From assembly GCA_019114385.1 (NCBI GenBank), contig DXFP01000006.1, positions 1-62,016 of the forward strand: a DNA stretch of 62,016 nt. The letters are read 5' to 3'. Made by a program: the position numbers and the translations under genes. This document shows positions 8,995 through 16,773 of this stretch, piece by piece. The DNA comes from Candidatus Ligilactobacillus excrementigallinarum (lineage in GTDB: Bacteria > Bacillota > Bacilli > Lactobacillales > Lactobacillaceae). The notes under the pieces are model-generated. The model was not told the origin of the DNA. It did not search any database and saw only the letters and a program-made list of their open reading frames with translations. Positions within the stretch are counted from its first letter, which is position 1. The number at the start of each line of letters is the position of its first letter.

Positions 8995-9591
8995 TTAATT
9001 TTCAAGCATTAATTCATGAATTCCTAATTCATTACACATTGCTTCTAAGCGATGTATTTCAGTTCCTGTGAGAATAAATTGAACACTGCCTTGATTATAT
9101 TCAACTAATTCTTTTAAATTTTGAATAGCTTGTTCAGAATCAAAATTTGCAGTAACCATAATTGCATCGATTCCATGTTCATTAGCAAAGTCAATTGCTT
9201 TTTTCTGATTTGTAAAACTTAATTCATCAAAGACGTGATTAAGAATAACTTGCATTCCGTAAGCAGCACCGATTAATTGCTCAAGAGTATCGGTATCAAG
9301 CTCTTGTTTAGCGGTTGCTGCACCGATTGCTACCCCATCAATTCCTAATGCCTGGGCTTCAAAAATATCAGCTTCCATGATTTTAATTTCTAAATCATTG
9401 TAATGATAATCATTCAAGTTTGGTCGAATTAAGGCATCGACTGTAGTCTGCTGATCACGCGTAAATTTTACGCTTTCAGCTAAAAAGCCTTTGCTGACAG
9501 TAGTATGTTGATTACTCAACATTATTTTTTGATAGTTATTTACTTGTGAAAGTTCATTGATTGAAGAAATTTCTTTGGCTTTAATAATCAT
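8995..9591 (-). CDS. cutC: CutC-family protein
   Basis: CutC proteins are TIM-barrel proteins first linked to copper handling; their biochemical role remains unclear. This 198-residue version keeps the barrel pattern: VDALIRPNLNDYHYND (51-66), the LGIDGVAIGA strand, NHVFDEL and a C-terminal ILTGTEIHRLE segment. The usual arginine/glycine signature after IRP and the usual HRAFD motif are changed here. The start follows GGAAAGGA on the minus strand; 17 bases separate it from the upstream lactonase gene, so the two form an operon. It is a divergent copy, so a metal role is uncertain. Confidence 0.75.
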   Translation of the reverse strand: MIIKAKEISSINELSQVNNYQKIMLSNQHTTVSKGFLAESVKFTRDQQTTVDALIRPNLNDYHYNDLEIKIMEADIFEAQALGIDGVAIGAATAKQELDTDTLEQLIGAAYGMQVILNHVFDELSFTNQKKAIDFANEHGIDAIMVTANFDSEQAIQNLKELVEYNQGSVQFILTGTEIHRLEAMCNELGIHELMLEN

Positions 9592-9608
9592 TTGAGAATC
9601 CTTTCCGA

Positions 9609-10637
9609 TTAATTGTTTGCAAAACAGACGCATACTCCTTCTGGTAAAGGAATATCTTTTTGGATGCAATCTAGTTTACCACTTTGTTCATCAACTGTAA
9701 AAAGGGTGGCATTATCAGTATTTTGATTTGCAACAATTAAGTATTTGCCGGTTGAATCAATAGCAAAATCCCTTGGGAAATCGCCTTCAGTTGATTTATA
9801 TTCAATAAATTGTAATTGATGATTGCTAGTTACATCAAATAATGCAAGAGTATTATGGCCTCGATTTGAGACGTAAACATGCTGACCGTCTTTAGAAATT
9901 CGGATGGCTGCTGCTCCATTATGTTCCTTAAAATCATCTGGAATTGTTTTTTGAACCTGTAAAATTGAAAAACTGCCATTTTCTGAATCATACTTTAAGG
10001 TAGCGACTTGGCTGCTTAGTTCTCCAACTAAATATGCATATTCACCGTTGGGAGCAAAAACTAAATGGCGTGGGCCAAAACCTTTTTCAAAGTTTAGTGT
10101 GTTTTTTAAGGTTAATTTACCATCAGCAGAAATATCATAAGTTGTGAGTGTATCATTTCCTAAATCGATGACTGCTAGACGATGATCTGGTGTCAAGTCA
10201 GCAAAATGAATGTGTGCACTTTCTTGTTCGGGACGTGGACCTGAACCTGAATGTTTAATTGTATCTGTTAAAGTTAGTGTTTGATCAGAGTTTAACCGGT
10301 AAATTTCAACAGTTGCTCGATGATAGTAGGCTGCAAAAACAAGGCGTCGTTCTAAATCTAAACCGATGTAGCATGGACTAGAACCATTACTTAGTGGATC
10401 TGCAAGTAAATCAAAAGCATTATCAGGTAAGTAATAGTTAGCAATTCCTCCTAATGGTCCTTCAGTTGCAACCGAAATTAAAGATTGATCATTGGTAAGC
10501 CGCAGATACGTAGGATTGCCAACTGTAATAATATTTTTTGGTTGACTTAATTCTTGTTTTTCAGTATCTAACGTTGCCTGATAGATTCCGTTACTATTTT
10601 TTTTAGTATATGTTCCAAAATAAACTGTTTGTTTCAA
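9609..10637 (-). CDS. Lactonase family protein (6-phosphogluconolactonase type)
   Basis: This 342-residue protein matches the seven-bladed beta-propeller lactonase family (YbhE/Pgl type), whose best-known member hydrolyses 6-phosphogluconolactone in the pentose phosphate pathway. Seen directly: YFGTYTKKNSNGIY at the N-terminus, the GPRPEQESAHIHFADL segment, GFGPRHLVFAPNG, an EHNGAAAIRIS blade and the closing FPRDFAIDSTGKYL blade. The start is a TTG eight bases after GGGGAA. The zwf gene in this window supplies the substrate-producing step, but at a distant site. Other sugar lactones are possible substrates. Confidence 0.85.
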   Translation of the reverse strand: MKQTVYFGTYTKKNSNGIYQATLDTEKQELSQPKNIITVGNPTYLRLTNDQSLISVATEGPLGGIANYYLPDNAFDLLADPLSNGSSPCYIGLDLERRLVFAAYYHRATVEIYRLNSDQTLTLTDTIKHSGSGPRPEQESAHIHFADLTPDHRLAVIDLGNDTLTTYDISADGKLTLKNTLNFEKGFGPRHLVFAPNGEYAYLVGELSSQVATLKYDSENGSFSILQVQKTIPDDFKEHNGAAAIRISKDGQHVYVSNRGHNTLALFDVTSNHQLQFIEYKSTEGDFPRDFAIDSTGKYLIVANQNTDNATLFTVDEQSGKLDCIQKDIPLPEGVCVCFANN

Positions 10638-10729
10638 ACTAAACACTTCCCCATTCAAATTACCTTAATTATAACATTCATTCCAATTTGAATATGCTGA
10701 TATGGTAAAATATAAACGAGGTGAGGTTA
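10638..10729. promoter_or_regulatory. Divergent intergenic region
   Basis: This 92-base AT-rich stretch separates the minus-strand lactonase-cutC pair from the plus-strand gene at 10730 and should hold both promoters. I see the SD GAGGTGAGG for the right gene and GGGGAAG for the left one, but no clear -35/-10 pair on either strand. Confidence 0.45.
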
Positions 10730-11080
10730 ATGATAAAAGCAAAGGTTATTTCAGTTGGTAAAGAAGCACTTGATACTAAGGATAATTTTATTATTTTGTT
10801 TGGCAAAGAAGCTTCAGAGCGTTTAAAAAATGTATCTGTAATTCAACAAATTTCTGCAGAAACGGATTTTAAGGTTCAAGCGGGAATGCATTTAACAATT
10901 GATCAGCAAAAATACCAAATTGAATATGTTGGTGAATTAGTTGCTGATAATTTACAATCAGTGCATCACACAGTATTGGATTTTAATCCAGTGCCAACTA
11001 ATCCGCGCAGTAATTCAATTTACTTAACCCCACATAAGTTACCGCAAATTACAGCCGGTTCTGAAATTATAATTGATTAG
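10730..11080 (+). CDS. PTS glucitol/sorbitol IIA-like protein
   Basis: The 116-residue protein resembles the IIA component of the glucitol/sorbitol phosphotransferase system, with the features IEYVGELVADNL, a histidine pair H79-H80 near the expected phosphorylation region, and the C-terminal ITAGSEIIID strand. The ATG follows GAGGTGAGG. No IIB, IIC or sorbitol dehydrogenase gene is nearby; instead it heads a row with a tRNA deacylase and an rRNA methylase. It is therefore an orphan IIA-like protein, perhaps regulatory rather than part of a transporter. Confidence 0.72.
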   Translation: MIKAKVISVGKEALDTKDNFIILFGKEASERLKNVSVIQQISAETDFKVQAGMHLTIDQQKYQIEYVGELVADNLQSVHHTVLDFNPVPTNPRSNSIYLTPHKLPQITAGSEIIID

Positions 11081-11091
11081 AGGCAGTTAAA

Positions 11092-11592
11092 GTGGCAAAA
11101 AAGAAAAAAATTAAGAAAACAAATGAAGAACGGATACTGGATGAACATGGTATCGCATATGAAGAAAAAAATTTTAACTGGGTTGGTCGGGGACAAGCAG
11201 CCTTAGAAGATGCTCAAAGTCAAGGAATTGATCCAGACAGCTTATTAAAAACAATTGTGTTGCAAGCTAATGCAGATGAAAAAGATTATTTAGTTGTTTG
11301 TTTACCTGTGCAAGCAGAAATTAATTTAAAATTGGTTGCACACGAATTAGGAAAGAAACAAGTTCATCTCGCAGATAATAAAAAATTAATTAAAATTACT
11401 GGATACGTGCATGGAGCAAATACGCCGATTGGAATCAGTGCATATAAAGGCTTCCCAATTTACTTTGATGAGCAGATCAAATCGTTTAATGAAATTTCGG
11501 TTTCAGCAGGCAAGATTGGTCGTTCAGTACGTTTGAAACAGACCGATTTAGTTAACTTAGTGAAGGGGACGTACATTAAGGTTGAACGCTAA
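11092..11592 (+). CDS. YbaK/EbsC-family aminoacyl-tRNA deacylase
   Basis: YbaK/ProX-like proteins hydrolyse mischarged tRNAs, YbaK mainly Cys-tRNA(Pro). The 166-residue protein has the family core: LLKTIVLQAN, DYLVVCLPVQAEINLK, the ITGYVHGANTPIGI segment and GKIGRSVRLK near the C-terminus. A Lys-rich N-terminal tail precedes the domain. The start is a GTG after AGAGGCAG. It lies 11 bases after the IIA-like gene and overlaps the next gene by 11 bases, so the three are one transcription unit. Confidence 0.88.
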   Translation: MAKKKKIKKTNEERILDEHGIAYEEKNFNWVGRGQAALEDAQSQGIDPDSLLKTIVLQANADEKDYLVVCLPVQAEINLKLVAHELGKKQVHLADNKKLIKITGYVHGANTPIGISAYKGFPIYFDEQIKSFNEISVSAGKIGRSVRLKQTDLVNLVKGTYIKVER

Positions 11593-12445
11593 AATTAAAA
11601 AAATTGATCAAGCGAAACAGTTCCTTGAAAAAAATTTGAAATTATTTAAATGTCCAATATGTAATTCACTTTTTAATAAAGTTGATGGGTATAGCTTAGT
11701 TTGTGTTAAGGGACATCGATTTGATTTATCAAAAAAAGGAACTTTATACTTACTAAAACATGCAGTTAAAAGTGACTATGATGACTCGGCATTGTGGCAA
11801 GCGCGGCGAAATTTACTGCAACATGGCTTATTTGATGGAGTAATTAATCAAATAATAGCGGCTTTACCTTCATATGCAATTAATGCACTTGATATTGGTT
11901 GCGGTGAAGGAACGGTTTTAACCAAGATTGCTCAGCAGCGCAAAGTTGAAGATGCCTTGATTGGATTTGACATTTCAAAAGAAGCGATAAAATTAGCCAC
12001 CCAGCAACCAGTACAAAATTTTTATTGTGTTGCTGATTTAGCAGCATTACCATTTCAGAATGCACAGTTTGATGTATTGATTGATATTTTATCGCCGTCA
12101 TCATATCATGAGTTTAAGCGAGTATTGAAATCGCATGGCTTTTTATTTAAGGTTGTACCAAATGCAGATTATCTGGTGGAATTGCGTCATTTATTATATG
12201 ATCAAGACAGTAATAAATATACATATTCGAATCAAGATGTCATTGATCGGTTTGGTGAATTTTTTCCACACTATCAAATCCAGAAAATTCGGTATACATT
12301 CCCATTGTCACAGCAATTACAAGCCGATTTAATTAAAATGACTCCTTTGCAATGGGGAACTGCAGTTGATTTGCAAAATGCACAGCACTCAACATTGAAA
12401 GCAGTTACGGTTGATTTTTCATTATTAATTGCCCAAAATGTTTAA
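11582..12445 (+). CDS. 23S rRNA (guanine-N1)-methyltransferase RlmA family
   Basis: RlmA enzymes methylate N1 of a guanine in helix 35 of 23S rRNA (G745 or G748 types). The 287-residue protein has the N-terminal zinc-binding cluster C24-P-I-C27 ... C41-V-K-G-H45, then a Rossmann methyltransferase domain with the S-adenosylmethionine motif LDIGCGEGTVL around residue 102. The start is a TTG that overlaps the end of the deacylase gene and has only a weak SD (AAGG). Which guanine is modified cannot be told from the sequence. Confidence 0.88.
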   Translation: MNAKIKKIDQAKQFLEKNLKLFKCPICNSLFNKVDGYSLVCVKGHRFDLSKKGTLYLLKHAVKSDYDDSALWQARRNLLQHGLFDGVINQIIAALPSYAINALDIGCGEGTVLTKIAQQRKVEDALIGFDISKEAIKLATQQPVQNFYCVADLAALPFQNAQFDVLIDILSPSSYHEFKRVLKSHGFLFKVVPNADYLVELRHLLYDQDSNKYTYSNQDVIDRFGEFFPHYQIQKIRYTFPLSQQLQADLIKMTPLQWGTAVDLQNAQHSTLKAVTVDFSLLIAQNV

Positions 12446-12454
12446 TAATAAGGC

Positions 12455-12483
12455 TTGTCAAAGCGCAAAGATGGTGGTATTAT
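12455..12483 (+). promoter_or_regulatory. Promoter of the trmL leader
   Basis: TTGTCA (12455-12460), a 17-bp spacer and TATTAT (12478-12483) preceded by TG at one base distance form an extended -10 promoter. It lies just after rlmA and about 140 bases before trmL, so transcripts begin near 12490 and carry a long leader. Confidence 0.72.
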
Positions 12484-12489
12484 CTTTTG

Positions 12490-12622
12490 TAAGAAAACGG
12501 TTGGTAATAATTAACCAAGTTGTTAGTTATTAGATAATTGTACTTCATTAACGTAGCTGTTCGCCGTGCCCACACCGAACGGTTACGCTTTTTTTATGTC
12601 TAAAAATGAAAGGAAGATTGAA
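12490..12622 (+). ncRNA. Structured leader of trmL with terminator (attenuator or small RNA)
   Basis: Predicted elements: stem AATAATTAAC (12506-12515) / GTTAGTTATT (12522-12531) with a 6-nt loop, an alternative small stem TTGGT/ACCAA (12501-12505 / 12514-12518), and a terminator at 12552-12595. Only 27 bases lie between the T-run and the trmL start, with no room for another promoter. The RNA could be an attenuated leader or a short independent RNA of about 105 nt. I do not recognise a known riboswitch class, and it lacks T-box sequences. Confidence 0.5.
12552..12595 (+). terminator. Terminator directly before trmL
   Basis: CGTAGCTGTTCG (12552-12563) pairs with CGAACGGTTACG (12576-12587), twelve base pairs including two G-U, followed by C and seven or eight T. 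It is a strong intrinsic terminator. Confidence 0.85.
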
Positions 12623-13135
12623 TTGACAAATCATATTGCTTTATTTGAACCTTTAATGCCTGCTAATACGGGAAATATTGCCCGAACATGTGCAGGGACT
12701 AATACAGAATTACATTTAATCGAACCTTTGGGTTTTTCAACTGATGATAAGTATTTAAAGCGCGCAGGTTTGGATTATTGGGATAAAGTAAAAATTACAT
12801 ATCATAAGAATCTGCCAGACTTTTTAGATAGTATTCCAGATCAAAAACAATTATATATTGTTTCTAAATTTGCAGAGCAAACATATACTGATCCGGATTA
12901 TTCTAATGTCGATGAAGATCATTACTTTTTATTTGGTAAAGAAACAACTGGATTACCAGAAAACTTCATGCGGGCAAATGCAGAAAAATGTATTCGAATT
13001 CCACAAAATGATGATCATATTCGGGCTTTGAATTTATCAAACACTGCAGCAATTGTGATTTATGAAGTTTTACGACAACAAGGTTTTCCGCAACTAGATC
13101 AAACTCATACTTACGAAAATGATAAATTAAAATAA
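12623..13135 (+). CDS. trmL: tRNA (cytidine/uridine-34 2'-O)-methyltransferase TrmL
   Basis: TrmL, a SPOUT methyltransferase, methylates the ribose of the wobble base in leucine tRNAs. The 170-residue length is typical. Its knot motifs are clear: N15-T-G-N-I-A-R-T, LFGKETTGLP and the C-terminal LNLSNTAAIVIYE. The start is a TTG six bases after GAAAGGAAG, giving the usual MTNHIALFEP; a longer reading from 12566 would begin within the terminator. It is 15 bases from ftsK. Expression must pass the terminator immediately upstream. Confidence 0.93.
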   Translation: MTNHIALFEPLMPANTGNIARTCAGTNTELHLIEPLGFSTDDKYLKRAGLDYWDKVKITYHKNLPDFLDSIPDQKQLYIVSKFAEQTYTDPDYSNVDEDHYFLFGKETTGLPENFMRANAEKCIRIPQNDDHIRALNLSNTAAIVIYEVLRQQGFPQLDQTHTYENDKLK

Positions 13136-13150
13136 TAATTGAGGATTAAA

Positions 13151-15478
13151 ATGATAAAGAAAAAACAAGGAAAAAGAACGGCACAACGTAAAAAGAATTC
13201 TAAAAAAAAGAAGCAGGAAGTTTCTGAACATTTAGTTGGGTTAGTTTTATGCATTGTCAGTTTATTTGGTTGTTTTAATTTAGGATATCTTGGTACCTTG
13301 ATTGCGAATGCTTTTCGGTTAGTAATTGGTGATGGGTATCAAATTGGAATTATTTTACTGTTAATTTTTGGAGTGTATTTATTAATTTATGGCAAGGAAC
13401 CGCAAATTAAAGCGCGGTATTGGGGCAGTATTTTGCTAATGATTTGCGGTATCAGTTTAGGATTAGAGGCGTATTTCTTTAATCAGCTTGATTTACACAA
13501 TCATTTTATTAGTGTTACCTGGCAATATTTAGTAAATGATATTGTTACTTCAAGTCTTGGAAGTGCAGTCGGCGGCGGAATGTTGGGAGCCATGCTTTAC
13601 AGTGTGACCTATTTCTTGTTATCTCAAATTGGTAGTTATTTTATTTGTTTCTTGTTAATTGCAAGCGGAATCTGCATGCTTTTCGGAGTTTCGTTTCAAC
13701 AAGTGGCTCGAGTTATTGGTAAAATTTGTCAAACGCTTGGACAATTACTTGTTGCAGCTTGTCAGAAATTGTTTGCAGTAATTAAGATGTTTATTCAAAG
13801 TTTTAAAAAGCCGGAAAAGAAAACTAAGCAAATTCAAAAGCAAACTGAACCAGTGCAGACTGATTTTGACATGGATGATCAGGTACAGTCTGCTGAAAAA
13901 AAGGCTGCTCAATCAGATTTGATTGCACCTGAAGAAAAGGACTTACCAAAACCAATCAGTGAACAAGAAAAGACGGACGTTCAACCTGATTTTTGGGATA
14001 AACAAGTACCTGAAGAAACTCCTGAGTCTTCAGATACAAAGTCTGGAGTTGCAAGTGACTATCAATTACCAAGTGTGAGTTTGTTAGCAGATGTTCCGCC
14101 AACTGATCAAAGCCAGGAGCGAAAAGAAATTAAGCATAATCAAGAAGTATTGAAACAGACCCTTAAAAGTTTTGGAGTTGATGCAGAATTAAAGAATACA
14201 ATCTTAGGACCATCAGTTACTAAATATGAGTTGCATCCAGCAATTGGAGTTAAGGTTTCTAAAATTGTTAATTTGACAGATGATTTAGCTTTAGCGTTGG
14301 CAGCAAAAGACATTCGAATTGAAGCTCCAATCCCAGGAAAATCATTAATTGGAATTGAAGTTCCAAATAAAAAAGTTGCGACGATTTCCTTTAAGGATGT
14401 TATTACGGCGGAACAAAAACGGCCGCATCATTTACTGGAAGTACCGCTCGGACGGGATGTTTCTGGTAATTTAATTACATTAGATATTACTAAAACGCCG
14501 CATTTGTTAATTGCAGGGGCAACAGGTAGTGGTAAATCTGTGGCAATTAACGGCATAATTACAAGTCTGTTGATGAATTGTACGCCCGATGATGTAAAAT
14601 TAATGTTGGTGGATCCAAAAAAAGTTGAATTGGGAGTATATAACGGAATTCCGCATTTGATTTCTCCGGTTGTAACTGAATCAAAGAAAGCCGCAATTTC
14701 ATTAAATAAGTTGGTGGCGGAAATGGAACGGCGGTATGAGACCTTTGCCAATGTCGGCGTTCGAAATATTGAAGGTTACAATCGTTTAATTGCTAATCAG
14801 CAGGCAGATATGGGTTCGGCGGAAAAGAAAATGCCATACATTATAGGAATTGTTGATGAATTGGCGGATTTGATGATGGTTTCTTCAAATGAAGTTGAAG
14901 GAGCGATTATTCGAATTGCACAGATGGGACGTGCAGCGGGAATTCACATGATTATTGCTACTCAACGACCATCTGTCGATGTTATTACCGGTTTGATTAA
15001 GGCTAATGTGCCATCCCGAATGGCATTTGCGGTTTCAAGCGGAACTGATTCACGGACGATTTTAGATCAAAATGGTGCTGAGAAACTTTTAGGACGCGGA
15101 GACATGCTCTTTAAATTAGTTGGTAAAAAGCCAATTCGGGTTCAAGGAGCATTTATTTCTGATGAGGATGTTGAAAAAGTAGTTTCATTTGTAAAAGAAC
15201 AAGGAACTGCAGAATATGATGAAAATTTAGCGGTTTCTGATGAAGAAGTTCAACAATCAGGAAGTTCAAGCGCAGATAGTGATGATCCATTATTCGATCA
15301 AGTAATTGATTTTATTCAACATGAGCAAAAAGTTAGTATCTCATTATTACAGCGTAAGTTTAAAATCGGGTACAACCGAGCAGCTCGGATTGTTGATGAT
15401 TTGACTGAAAAAGGAATGGTCGGTCCGCAAGAAGGCAGCAAACCGCGTAAAGTATACCTTCCACCAAAAGAAGATTAA
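13151..15478 (+). CDS. ftsK: DNA translocase FtsK/SpoIIIE
   Basis: This septal ATP-driven pump moves chromosomal DNA at cell division. The 775-residue protein has a basic N-terminus, about four membrane segments (roughly 27-180), a charged Gln/Lys/Glu linker (about 215-320), and the motor with Walker A G456-A-T-G-S-G-K-S463 and Walker B IIGIVDELADLMM. A winged-helix gamma domain closes the protein (about 710-775). The ATG follows TGAGGA. It starts the conserved row ftsK-M16-M16-SDR-rodZ-pgsA-recA. Confidence 0.95.
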   Translation: MIKKKQGKRTAQRKKNSKKKKQEVSEHLVGLVLCIVSLFGCFNLGYLGTLIANAFRLVIGDGYQIGIILLLIFGVYLLIYGKEPQIKARYWGSILLMICGISLGLEAYFFNQLDLHNHFISVTWQYLVNDIVTSSLGSAVGGGMLGAMLYSVTYFLLSQIGSYFICFLLIASGICMLFGVSFQQVARVIGKICQTLGQLLVAACQKLFAVIKMFIQSFKKPEKKTKQIQKQTEPVQTDFDMDDQVQSAEKKAAQSDLIAPEEKDLPKPISEQEKTDVQPDFWDKQVPEETPESSDTKSGVASDYQLPSVSLLADVPPTDQSQERKEIKHNQEVLKQTLKSFGVDAELKNTILGPSVTKYELHPAIGVKVSKIVNLTDDLALALAAKDIRIEAPIPGKSLIGIEVPNKKVATISFKDVITAEQKRPHHLLEVPLGRDVSGNLITLDITKTPHLLIAGATGSGKSVAINGIITSLLMNCTPDDVKLMLVDPKKVELGVYNGIPHLISPVVTESKKAAISLNKLVAEMERRYETFANVGVRNIEGYNRLIANQQADMGSAEKKMPYIIGIVDELADLMMVSSNEVEGAIIRIAQMGRAAGIHMIIATQRPSVDVITGLIKANVPSRMAFAVSSGTDSRTILDQNGAEKLLGRGDMLFKLVGKKPIRVQGAFISDEDVEKVVSFVKEQGTAEYDENLAVSDEEVQQSGSSSADSDDPLFDQVIDFIQHEQKVSISLLQRKFKIGYNRAARIVDDLTEKGMVGPQEGSKPRKVYLPPKED

Positions 15479-15492
15479 AGGCAGGTAAAATT

Positions 15493-16773
15493 GTGAAGTT
15501 TGAATTATTCCCTGGAGTTCAGGTTAATTTTATAAAAAATCAGCAGTTTAAATCTGTACAGATGATGATTTCATTTATTAAGAAAATTACCGATAAAAAA
15601 GAACTAGCTAAACGGACGCTTTTAGCTAGTGTTTTAGAAGCTTCAAGTGCAAAGTATCCTAATCAACATGCTATTACATTGAAACTTGCTGAATTATATG
15701 GAGCAACATTTGGAACAACTGCTGAAGTAGAAGGAAATCTTAGTTTATTGAATTTTGTGTATAGTTTTGTGGAGCCTAAGTATTTAGACAATGCGACGGA
15801 TTTGTTGGAAAATTCAGTGGCGTTTTTAAATCAGATTATTTTTCATCCCAAAATGCAACATCAATTGTTTGATGAAAATGTATTTGAACGGCAAAAAGCA
15901 AATTTAATGACCTACATTAAAGGAATTCAAGATAATAAACAATCTGAAGCATTATTAAAGATTCAAGAATTGTATTTTGAAAATGAAGTTCAAAAGCATA
16001 CACCATATGGTTCAGCTGTTGATTTTGAACAGGTTACCAATGGTGAATTAAGTAAGGCCTATCAAGAAATGCTGCAAACTGATCAAGTTCAAATTACAGT
16101 AATGGGTGATTTAAAACTTAATGAGTTAAAACAAGCATTACAACAATTAGAGTTTAATGGCCAAAATTTGACACAGTCTTTTGCGACTCAGTTATGTTAT
16201 CATCAGTCAGAAACAGCAGTGAGAAGACAAGAACTGATAGAACCAATCCAGCAAAGTAAATTAGATTTGATTTATCAATTGCCTATTGATGCTCAAGATG
16301 ATGATTTCTTTGCTGCAGTAGTCTTTAATGCCTTGCTAGGCGGTTCTGCACAATCTAAATTGTTTAAAAATGTTCGAGAAAAAGCTAGTTTGGCATATTA
16401 CGCCGAAAGCAGTTATTCGGCATTAAGGTCAATTGTACTAATTCAAACGGGGATTCAGTCAAATCGAAAACAGGAAGCTATGGAATTGATTCAAGCTCAA
16501 GTTGAAAAGTTGAAAACTGGTGAATTTACAACTGCTGAATTAAAAAAAATAAAAATTGAATTGATAAATGAACGCTTACAAATGCAAGATAACCCAATGA
16601 ATTTGCTGGAACAACAAGTTTTGAGTAATTTATTGGAAACGGACTTAAGTTTTGAATATCAATGTCAGGCAATTCAAAAAGTAACTAAAGAAAAAGTAAT
16701 CAAGGTTGCTAATCAAATGAAATTTCAAGCAGAATTTTTCTTGAAAGGAGAAGTAGACGATGGAAACAATTAA
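15493..16773 (+). CDS. M16-family peptidase-like protein (YmfF type), no zinc motif
   Basis: The 426-residue protein has the M16 (pitrilysin/insulinase) fold pattern, including LAELYGATFGTTAEVEGN in the first half and the FNALLGGSAQSKLFKNVREK segment in the second half. The HxxEH zinc motif is absent, as in the YmfF partner of YmfH. It probably forms a two-subunit complex with the next gene, as in other M16 pairs where one subunit is inactive. Start GTG follows GGCAGG. The 14-base overlap with the next gene supports co-translation. Substrate unknown. Confidence 0.85.
   Translation: MKFELFPGVQVNFIKNQQFKSVQMMISFIKKITDKKELAKRTLLASVLEASSAKYPNQHAITLKLAELYGATFGTTAEVEGNLSLLNFVYSFVEPKYLDNATDLLENSVAFLNQIIFHPKMQHQLFDENVFERQKANLMTYIKGIQDNKQSEALLKIQELYFENEVQKHTPYGSAVDFEQVTNGELSKAYQEMLQTDQVQITVMGDLKLNELKQALQQLEFNGQNLTQSFATQLCYHQSETAVRRQELIEPIQQSKLDLIYQLPIDAQDDDFFAAVVFNALLGGSAQSKLFKNVREKASLAYYAESSYSALRSIVLIQTGIQSNRKQEAMELIQAQVEKLKTGEFTTAELKKIKIELINERLQMQDNPMNLLEQQVLSNLLETDLSFEYQCQAIQKVTKEKVIKVANQMKFQAEFFLKGEVDDGNN

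Noticed and set aside
8711-8998. A 95-codon open frame overlapping the end of the rluD-like gene
   Set aside because: It lies in another frame of a well-supported gene and then runs through the large hairpin; no SD and no recognisable protein pattern.
12563-12587. Likeness of CCGTGCCCACACCGAACGG to a 5S rRNA helix region
   Set aside because: The match is short and explained by the terminator stem; the rest of 5S rRNA is absent.
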